Positions 1-4,510 of a stretch of 5,232 nt of DNA are shown here, piece after piece. Position 1 is the stretch's first letter. Every line of letters starts with the position of its first letter. The translations under genes were made by a program, and so were the position numbers. This DNA is from Candidatus Aminicenantota bacterium (GTDB lineage: Bacteria > Acidobacteriota > Aminicenantia > Aminicenantales > Aminicenantaceae). The stretch covers positions 1-5,232 of the forward strand of contig DAOUSP010000108.1 of assembly GCA_030627155.1 (NCBI GenBank), given 5' to 3'. A model generated the notes under the pieces. That model had not been told where the DNA came from and did no database searches. It was given only the letters and a program-made list of their open reading frames with translations.

Positions 1-204
1 CAGCACGGTTCTTACTACCATGATGCACGGTGGGGAGACGGAAATGGATTCTCTCATGTGCGCGCCTCACTCCTTGGTCCATCCCTGACCGTTCCCTTTA
101 AAGACGGACGGTTAACCCTGGGAACCTGGCAGCAGGTTGTTTTTGTCGATTTTGACAACCGTTCACGTTCAAGGACAATTATTCTGCAATTCATGGGGGA
201 ATAG
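1..204 (+). CDS. YjbQ/UPF0047 family protein, 3' end (partial)
   Basis: The left edge is open in frame 1 and reads 67 codons to a TAG. The peptide carries the signature of the YjbQ/UPF0047 family (TIGR00149, 'secondary thiamine-phosphate synthase enzyme'): HGSYYHDARWGDGNG near the start, SHVRASLLGPS, then the closing LTLGTWQQVVFVDFDN and an R-rich last strand. Family members are about 130-140 residues, so roughly the first half lies outside the window. The family is a small cytosolic homotrimer with conserved His/Asp/Asn residues around a metal or anion site; some members show weak thiamine phosphate synthase activity, but the physiological role is not settled. The next gene starts 43 bp downstream on the same strand with no clear promoter between, so the two may be co-transcribed. 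The family call is firm; the function is not. Confidence 0.93.
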   Translation, partial: QHGSYYHDARWGDGNGFSHVRASLLGPSLTVPFKDGRLTLGTWQQVVFVDFDNRSRSRTIILQFMGE

Positions 205-247
205 AAGAGAGTAAAAACAGGCTTCATATTTTCTATCTTTCAAAGCA

Positions 248-1576
248 ATGGATATAAAAGATAAACTAAAGGCAATAAAGCGAGAAAGAGAAGCCCGCTC
301 AAAATCAAAAATAATCCAGGATGCCTGGAAAAACCTCGAAAAAGACGATGAGCTTTCAACTAAAGAAAAACTCCAGCAACTAATAAACCTCACGAGGGAA
401 GAAAAACACCCTCGGCCTAAAATGCCTGAGATCGAGCCGCTTCCCAGGGAACCTATCCAGTTTTTTGAAAATTCTTATCCGCTCGGTGTTAAGTATGGAA
501 AAGTAAATCTTTCCTCAGGGTTAAAGATAAATGGGGATATCCTGAGCTGCCTGAGTAAGGACCCGGCATTTAAAGAGTTGGATCTTTCTTCGGCTCTTTT
601 TATCGACCTCGAGACAACAGGCCTTTCTGGAGGGGTGGGAGTCGTGCCTTTCCTTGTTGGAATGGGCTATTACAGAGAGGAGAAATTCAATGTAGTGCAG
701 TATTTTCTTGGGGAGCTGGCCGAAGAAGCACAGATGATTCAGGAAATTGCCCAGTTTTTTTCAGACATGAACTTCCAGTCGGTAGTTACGTTTAGTGGCA
801 AGACCTTTGATATGCCCCTTCTTGAAACACGCTTCATCTTACACAGGCAGCCCTTTCCGCTTGACGGGCTTCCGCATCTAGATTTTCTTTATTCTGCCCG
901 AAGCCTCTGGCGCCATAAGCATGAAAGCTGCCGCCTTTGTCATCTTGCAAGGGAAGTTGTGGAAGCTGACCGTTCAGAAGATATACCCTCAGCAGAGATT
1001 CCCTGGCGCTATTTTCAGTTCCTTCAGACAGGAAACTTTGAGCTCATAGAGCCAATTCTCTATCACAACGGGGAAGACATACTTTCTCTTCTTGGGGTTG
1101 TAATCATGGGAGCTCAAATTTTCTCTGAGGATGAGGAAATATGCCTGGCGGATGCCATGGATTTCTTTGGCGCAGGAAAAATCATGGAAAAGGTTGGTGA
1201 CCAACAGAAATCAGTCTTATTTTTCCAACGTGCCCTTAACGGGCGGCTTACAGATGAAGTCTCTCTTGAGGCAAGGAAAAAATTGTCCCTGTATTTCAAA
1301 AGAAATGGGGAATGGGAAAAAGCTGTTCCGCTCTGGCAGGAGATGGCTTCTGCCCAAAAGACAAGCATTCATCAGCTTTTCTCCTGCAGGGAACTTGCAA
1401 TGTATTTCGAACACCAGTTGAAAAAATACGAGGAAGCCGCAAAGATTGCAGAGGAAGGACTCGTAAGTTCCTTTGGCCTTTCTTCTTTTTATGAAATGGA
1501 GTTTAGACACCGCCTTGAAAGACTGAAACAAAAAATAAAGAGAAGCCAGGAAAAAAAGACAGAAGAAAAATTATAA
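248..1576 (+). CDS. YprB-like RNase H-fold (DEDD) exonuclease with C-terminal TPR repeats
   Basis: 442-aa protein with a ribonuclease H-like exonuclease domain (YprB / RNase_H_2 type) and a helical tail. The first ~60 residues are highly charged and probably helical. Exo motif I is D120-x-E122 in FIDLETTGLSGG, followed by the family-typical GVVPFLVGMGYY; exo II is D188 in TFSGKTFDMPLLETR; D212 sits in HLDFLYSAR; exo III is HNGED (H273, D277). All acidic residues of a DEDDh-like two-metal site are therefore present, predicting an active cytosolic nuclease. C228 and C231 in ESCRLCHLARE are a possible small metal site. Residues about 302-331, 342-369 and 381-410 look like TPR units, suggesting a protein-partner surface. 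Bacillus YprB is encoded beside the helicase YprA; no helicase is visible here. The ATG at 248 is the first good start; I see no convincing Shine-Dalgarno. Substrate unknown. Confidence 0.88.
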   Translation: MDIKDKLKAIKREREARSKSKIIQDAWKNLEKDDELSTKEKLQQLINLTREEKHPRPKMPEIEPLPREPIQFFENSYPLGVKYGKVNLSSGLKINGDILSCLSKDPAFKELDLSSALFIDLETTGLSGGVGVVPFLVGMGYYREEKFNVVQYFLGELAEEAQMIQEIAQFFSDMNFQSVVTFSGKTFDMPLLETRFILHRQPFPLDGLPHLDFLYSARSLWRHKHESCRLCHLAREVVEADRSEDIPSAEIPWRYFQFLQTGNFELIEPILYHNGEDILSLLGVVIMGAQIFSEDEEICLADAMDFFGAGKIMEKVGDQQKSVLFFQRALNGRLTDEVSLEARKKLSLYFKRNGEWEKAVPLWQEMASAQKTSIHQLFSCRELAMYFEHQLKKYEEAAKIAEEGLVSSFGLSSFYEMEFRHRLERLKQKIKRSQEKKTEEKL

Positions 1577-1581
1577 ATATA
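1571..1581 (+). promoter_or_regulatory. Candidate archaeal TATA box for the alcohol dehydrogenase gene
   Basis: TTATAAATATA lies across the stop codon of the exonuclease gene and is preceded by an A-rich stretch that could serve as BRE. Archaeal TATA boxes sit about 26 bp before the transcription start, which puts the start near 1602 and gives a short leader before the ATG at 1618. This is inference from spacing and composition only; the surrounding sequence is AT-rich, so a chance match is possible. Confidence 0.35.
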
Positions 1582-1617
1582 CTTGTGAATATTAACGTTA
1601 TAGTAGCGAATAAAGCA

Positions 1618-2619
1618 ATGAAAGCGATGATGCTAAAAAAATTTGCTCCTATTGAGGAGAATCCTCTTGAGCTTGTGGATATCGAGGTGCCAGAGGCAGG
1701 TTCGGGTGAGATTCTGATTCGAATCAATGTGTGTGGTATCTGCCATACAGACCTCCATACTGTGGAAGGAGAACTGCCAGAAGTTAATTTGCCAATCATC
1801 CCAGGACATCAGGTTGTGGGGAAAGTGGAAAAGCTGGGTGAGAGTACTTCCCGATTCACTAATGGTGACAGGGTTGGAGTGGCCTGGCTGTATTCAACTG
1901 ATGAGGAGTGTAAATACTGCAGGGAAGGGAAAGAAAATCTCTGCGAGAATGCCCGGTTTACTGGCTACCATGTTAACGGCGGCTATGCAGAATACATCAA
2001 TATCCCGGAAAGATTTGCCTACGCAATCCCAGAAAAATTTACTGACAAGGAAGCAGCACCACTCCTTTGTGCAGGAATCATTGGCTACAGGGCTTTACGC
2101 CAGAGTGAAATAAGACGAGGAGGGCGGCTCGGCCTTATTGGCTTTGGGGCTTCTGCACATGTAGCAATACAGGTTGCAGTTCATTGGGGCTGTGAAGTAT
2201 ATGTCTTTTCAAGGTCAGAGAAGCACAGAGCTTTGGCAAGAAAACTTGGGGCAGTCTGGGTTGGAAGCTCTGAAGAAATACCGCCTGTAAAACTGGACAG
2301 TGTCGTAAACTTCACTCCAGCAGGGAGAACGGTTCTTGACGGCATGAGAATGCTGGATAAAGCCGGGATTCAAGCGTTGGCTGGAATATATATGAGTCCA
2401 ATCCCGGACATGGATTATGGGAAATATCTCTACCAAGAACGCACTCTGCGAAGCGTGGCAAATGCGACAAGGAGAGACGGTGAAGAACTTCTGAAAATAG
2501 CTTCAGAAATCCCGATTCGGCCGACTACTAAGGTCTTTTCTTTAGAGGAGGCGAATAGGGCTTTACAGATGCTAAAGGCAAGCCAGATAGACGGAGCAGC
2601 CGTCCTTCGGATTAGATAA
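1618..2619 (+). CDS. Zinc-dependent alcohol dehydrogenase, medium-chain family (adh_fam_2 type)
   Basis: 333-aa MDR-superfamily oxidoreductase interconverting an alcohol and an aldehyde or ketone with NAD(P)(H). With the ATG at 1618 as residue 1, the protein begins MKAMMLKKF, the usual start of this family; a GTG at 1585 would add 11 untypical residues and lies upstream of the start predicted from the TATA box. Catalytic zinc ligands are C42 (CGICHTDLH), H64 (PGHQVVG) and C151 (LLCAGIIGYRAL). The structural zinc lobe has C98, C101 and C109 (ECKYCREGKENLC), but the usual first Cys is D95. The Rossmann glycine motif is GFGASAH at 175-181. The residue after the second strand is Ser198-Arg199 instead of Asp, which favours NADPH. 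Q65 replaces the Glu that follows the zinc His in horse liver ADH. Substrate cannot be read from sequence; aldehyde detoxification is plausible. Confidence 0.92.
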   Translation: MKAMMLKKFAPIEENPLELVDIEVPEAGSGEILIRINVCGICHTDLHTVEGELPEVNLPIIPGHQVVGKVEKLGESTSRFTNGDRVGVAWLYSTDEECKYCREGKENLCENARFTGYHVNGGYAEYINIPERFAYAIPEKFTDKEAAPLLCAGIIGYRALRQSEIRRGGRLGLIGFGASAHVAIQVAVHWGCEVYVFSRSEKHRALARKLGAVWVGSSEEIPPVKLDSVVNFTPAGRTVLDGMRMLDKAGIQALAGIYMSPIPDMDYGKYLYQERTLRSVANATRRDGEELLKIASEIPIRPTTKVFSLEEANRALQMLKASQIDGAAVLRIR

Positions 2620-2834
2620 ACATGACAAGCAATCTCTTATGGACACTATTTGGACAGCAGATTTTTGTGAAGATTCTTACCTAAATCTTTATTTATAAAA
2701 TTCAACCCCCTTTAATTTTATAACCTTTTATTGCCGAATTTAAAAAAAATTTACAAAAAAATTCAAATTTTCCAAAACTTGTACGACTAAAATAATGAAA
2801 CAATGATTTGGAGTCTATTTTAGAAGGTGGGTAA
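2620..2834. other. AT-rich intergenic spacer without a recognisable gene
   Basis: Between the dehydrogenase stop and the NtrC-like remnant I see no convincing coding sequence. A 20-codon frame from an ATG at 2622 has no homology I recognise and no ribosome binding site. The stretch holds a T-run around 2661-2666 that could act as an archaeal T-rich terminator for the dehydrogenase, two TATA-like elements near 2692 and 2717, and A-tracts at about 2742-2760 that would favour bent DNA. Confidence 0.5.
2692..2699 (+). promoter_or_regulatory. Candidate archaeal TATA box
   Basis: TTTATAAA is a perfect archaeal-type TATA element, with a second weaker one (TTTATAAC) at 2717-2724. A start about 26 bp downstream would fall near 2722-2745, giving a leader of about 90-110 nt before the short frame at 2835 and about 310 nt before the regulator gene at 3055. 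The element is self-complementary, so direction is not fixed. Only sequence resemblance supports it. Confidence 0.3.
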
Positions 2835-2936
2835 GTGCATATTTATAATTCTAATAATCTTGTTGAAATATTTGAAGGAAGAAGCAAGATAATCCGGGGA
2901 ATCAGACGTCTCTCTCTCTCTCTCTCTCTCTCTTAA
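2835..2936 (+). pseudogene. Remnant of an NtrC-type AAA+ regulator (N-terminal fragment)
   Basis: A 33-codon frame starts at a GTG preceded by AAGGTGGG (2824-2831), a good Shine-Dalgarno match at proper spacing. It contains LVEIFEGRSKIIRGIRRL, which aligns with LKRLVGKSKTIREVKKF at the start of the intact regulator 220 bp downstream: Gly, Ser, Lys, Ile and Arg are shared and several other positions are conservative (R/K, I/V). This G-[RK]-S-x-x-[IM]-R pattern marks the entry to the AAA+ domain in NtrC-family proteins. After Arg-Leu the frame runs into the TC microsatellite, is translated as alternating Leu-Ser, and stops at TAA. Codons of the two copies differ widely, so this is a diverged paralogue and not a recent duplication. 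Walker A and everything after it are missing. It could alternatively be a short leader peptide; the match is only about 15 residues long. Confidence 0.45.
2909..2932. repeat. (TC)12 dinucleotide microsatellite
   Basis: Twelve uninterrupted TC units followed by one more T. It lies at the 3' end of the NtrC-like remnant and 122 bp before the regulator's ATG. Uninterrupted dinucleotide runs of this length are uncommon in archaeal and bacterial genomes and are prone to slippage. In the three possible registers the downstream frame stops at 2934, about 20 nt later, or at the TAG near 2985, so no register rebuilds a larger protein or fuses to the regulator. Confidence 0.95.
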
Positions 2937-3042
2937 TCCGAATAATCCAAATATAAGTCAATATTCCTTTGCCTCATCTTCGTAGGCATAAAGAGATTTG
3001 AATAGAAGAATAAATTAATTTCCTTTTTTAGAGAATTTAAAT

Positions 3043-3048
3043 AGGGGA
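3043..3048 (+). promoter_or_regulatory. Ribosome binding site of the enhancer-binding protein gene
   Basis: AGGGGA lies 6 nt before the ATG at 3055 and 9 nt before a second in-frame ATG at 3058. Both spacings work, so the site supports this start region without deciding between the two adjacent Met codons. It is a moderate match to the archaeal anti-Shine-Dalgarno sequence. Confidence 0.5.
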
Positions 3049-3054
3049 TTTTAA

Positions 3055-3978
3055 ATGATGACTCACCATGAAAACAACAGTGTGTTAAAAAGATTAGTCG
3101 GAAAAAGCAAAACTATAAGAGAAGTAAAAAAGTTTATCAATTTGGCTGCCCGATATGATTATCCGATTATAATCTCTGGTGAGACAGGTGTTGGGAAAAC
3201 TCTGCTTGCCCAATTAATTCATTCAGTGAGCATGAGAAAAGAAAGACCTTTCTTGCATCAGAGCTGCAGTAATATTCCTTCCGAACTTTTTGAGAGTGAG
3301 CTTTTCGGCCATGAAAAAGGTGCTTTTACTGGTGCCATCGAAAAGAAAAAAGGCAAGATAGAGATCGCTGATGGGGGAACTCTCTTTTTAGATGAGATTT
3401 CAGACTTAAGTCTCCAGAATCAGGCGAAGACTCTCCTTTTTATAGATAGAGGTAAGTTTTTCCGTGTGGGCGGAACTGAAGAGATAAAGACAGATGTAAG
3501 GATTATAGCTGCCTCGAATAGGGACTTGAAAAAAGAAGTAAAATCTGGAAGATTTCGAGAGGATTTATACTTTAGACTCAATACCTTAGATATCCACATT
3601 CCTCCTCTCAGAGATAGAAAGGAGGATATTCCTTTGTTGGCCGGGGAAATCCTGAGAAGAGAAAACGAAAGAAATAAGATGAAAAAAAGTATATCTTCTG
3701 AAGCAATAAATAAACTGCTGAACTATGATTTTCCCGGAAATGTAAGGGAGCTTGAAAATATTTGTAAGAGAGCCATCCTGTATTCAAAAGGGAATGAGAT
3801 TAAAGAAAATGACGTTTTTTTTGAAAGGGAAGTTACTAGCAGAAAGAGGAAAAAGTTGACATATTCTCAGGTAAAGAAGACTTTGCAAAAACACAAAAGC
3901 AATATATCCAAAACGGCAAGATCGCTTGGAATCAGCCGTCAGTACTTATACAAAATCTTAAAACAGAAAAAAGTGTAA
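3055..3978 (+). CDS. Sigma-54-dependent enhancer-binding protein, AAA+ / Fis-HTH, PspF-like layout
   Basis: 307-aa NtrC-family activator that would hydrolyse ATP to remodel a sigma-54 RNA polymerase closed complex. The AAA+ domain spans about 11-245: Walker A GETGVGKT (42-49), intact sigma-54 contact loop GAFTGA (89-94), Walker B GGTLFLDEI (107-115), sensor I IIAASNRDL (N155), arginine fingers in FREDLYFRLN (R168, R174), and sensor II FPGNVRELEN (226-235). Residues 266-307 form a Fis-type helix-turn-helix (ISKTARSLGISRQYLYKIL). Only about ten residues precede the domain: no receiver, GAF or PAS module, as in PspF, so activity would be set by a partner protein or by expression. Six AGTTTACA copies and a -24/-12 promoter follow directly downstream. 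In a bacterium this is ordinary; in an archaeon the preserved GAFTGA loop is unexpected because sigma-54 is classically absent. All catalytic motifs are intact, so it is not decaying. Confidence 0.96.
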   Translation: MMTHHENNSVLKRLVGKSKTIREVKKFINLAARYDYPIIISGETGVGKTLLAQLIHSVSMRKERPFLHQSCSNIPSELFESELFGHEKGAFTGAIEKKKGKIEIADGGTLFLDEISDLSLQNQAKTLLFIDRGKFFRVGGTEEIKTDVRIIAASNRDLKKEVKSGRFREDLYFRLNTLDIHIPPLRDRKEDIPLLAGEILRRENERNKMKKSISSEAINKLLNYDFPGNVRELENICKRAILYSKGNEIKENDVFFEREVTSRKRKKLTYSQVKKTLQKHKSNISKTARSLGISRQYLYKILKQKKV

Positions 3979-4148
3979 ACTATTTAAATTGACAGTTTAC
4001 AGTTTACAATTATCATTGCCATCTTATTGATAATAAATAAATTAGAAAACGCTAATTTAAAGTTTACAGCCAGATTTAGTTTACATATTTATTTAACCTG
4101 CTGATAATAAAAAAGATAACAGCATGAAGACAGAAAAGAGTGTAAACT
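3974..4148. promoter_or_regulatory. Cluster of six AGTTTACA sites, probable upstream activator sequences
   Basis: The exact 8-mer AGTTTACA occurs at 3994-4001, 4001-4008, 4061-4068 and 4078-4085 on the + strand and as TGTAAACT at 3974-3981 and 4141-4148. The two minus-oriented copies sit in the same 10-mer AGTGTAAACT; the last is extended to AGAGT-GTAA-ACTCT (4137-4150), a perfect 5-bp inverted repeat. The first and second copies form an inverted pair with a 12-bp spacer; the second and third overlap as a 7-bp tandem; the fourth and fifth are direct repeats 17 bp apart. Relative to the predicted start at 4261 the cluster covers about -113 to -287, the range where enhancer-binding proteins bind and loop to the polymerase. 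The adjacent Fis-HTH regulator is the obvious candidate binder. The first inverted pair could also form a weak hairpin in the regulator's mRNA, but no T-run follows it. Confidence 0.7.
4024..4039 (+). repeat. Direct repeat TTATTGATAATAAATA, copy 1
   Basis: This 16-mer recurs exactly at 4197-4212, and its core TGATAATAAA occurs a third time at 4102-4111. The three cores start at 4028, 4102 and 4201 and alternate with the AGTTTACA sites. They could be a second protein site or flexible AT-rich DNA that helps looping; AT-rich composition lowers their significance. Confidence 0.55.
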
Positions 4149-4196
4149 CTGCTCCTAAATATTTGCGATTAAGCTATTATTATTTAATAGCATAAT

Positions 4197-4212
4197 TTAT
4201 TGATAATAAATA
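4197..4212 (+). repeat. Direct repeat TTATTGATAATAAATA, copy 2
   Basis: Exact second copy of the 16-mer at 4024-4039. It ends 22 bp before the TGGCAC element, so a bound protein here would be next to the polymerase site. The partial third copy is at 4102-4111. Confidence 0.55.
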
Positions 4213-4234
4213 TGTTGAAAGCTATTTATTAATT

Positions 4235-4249
4235 TGGCACAAAAATTGC
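4235..4249 (+). promoter_or_regulatory. Sigma-54-type -24/-12 promoter
   Basis: TGGCAC-AAAAA-TTGC followed by T matches the sigma-54 consensus TGGCAC-N5-TTGCW at every fixed position and with exact spacing. GG at 4236-4237 would be -25/-24 and GC at 4248-4249 would be -13/-12, placing +1 at 4261, ten nucleotides before the ATG of the membrane-protein gene. It faces that gene, lies downstream of the activator gene and of the six AGTTTACA sites, and no sigma-70-type or better archaeal promoter stands out. An alternative archaeal TATA-like TTTATTAA at 4225-4232 could give a start near 4255 and cannot be excluded. The call rests on sequence and context; whether a sigma-54 factor exists in this organism is not visible. 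Confidence 0.75.
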
Positions 4250-4270
4250 TTTCTAAATTTATAGTATACT

Positions 4271-4510
4271 ATGTATGTATTTGATGTTTCCCGTCACTTT
4301 GGGACAAAGCCAAAAATTAAAGTTATTCAAATATCAATCGGGTTGATGTTTATGCTAGCGGGTTTATTGAAAATGACCGACCTCGTCCTCTTTGAAGAGA
4401 CAATTGTAGAATTCAATGTTCTTCCACGATATTCAAAGTTGTTTTCGATAATAATACCTTCTTTCGAGGTTGTTGCCGGTGCATGTCTTGTAATTGGTAT
4501 ATTCAGTTAA
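4271..4510 (+). CDS. MauE/DoxX-like membrane protein, truncated by an insertion sequence
   Basis: 79 codons. After a 17-residue polar start come a hydrophobic helix at about 18-38 (IQISIGLMFMLAGLLKMTDL), the linker FEETIVEFNVLP, and a second helix at about 57-78 with a conserved Glu (PSFEVVAGACLVIGIF). The pattern 'G-LF-AG-LK, loop, PxxE-xxxG' is typical of the MauE/DoxX family, whose members have four membrane helices and about 130-150 residues and are linked to thiol-disulfide or quinone redox chemistry; MauE serves methylamine dehydrogenase maturation. The reading frame ends immediately before the putative IS end, so the last two helices were probably separated by the insertion. Start: first ATG, ten nucleotides after the predicted sigma-54 start, without Shine-Dalgarno, as in near-leaderless archaeal mRNAs. 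It is the apparent target of the upstream regulator. Family call from pattern only. Confidence 0.6.
   Translation: MYVFDVSRHFGTKPKIKVIQISIGLMFMLAGLLKMTDLVLFEETIVEFNVLPRYSKLFSIIIPSFEVVAGACLVIGIFS

Noticed and set aside
989..1531. Several 60-104 codon frames on both strands inside the exonuclease gene, and similar ones inside the dehydrogenase and transposase genes
   Set aside because: They are overlapping shadows of well-supported genes and have no family motifs of their own.
2748..2755. AATTTACA as a seventh operator site
   Set aside because: It has one mismatch and lies within an A/T homopolymer-rich stretch, so it is likely chance.
2909..2932. CRISPR or other spaced repeat array
   Set aside because: It is a simple dinucleotide run with no spacers, and no cas-like genes are visible.
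2835..3978. Phase-variable fusion in which slippage of the TC tract joins the NtrC-like remnant to the intact regulator
   Set aside because: All three registers after the tract hit stop codons at or before about 2985, well short of 3055, so no tract length links the two frames.
3974..4008. Intrinsic terminator hairpin for the regulator gene
   Set aside because: The 8-bp inverted repeat is AT-rich with a 12-nt loop and has no following T-run. The same 8-mer recurs four more times where no terminator is needed, so operator sites explain it better.
4124..4195. 23-codon frame (MKTEKSVNSAPKYLRLSYYYLIA) in the operator spacer
   Set aside because: No ribosome binding site and no recognisable similarity, and it overlaps one AGTTTACA site. 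Such frames are expected by chance.
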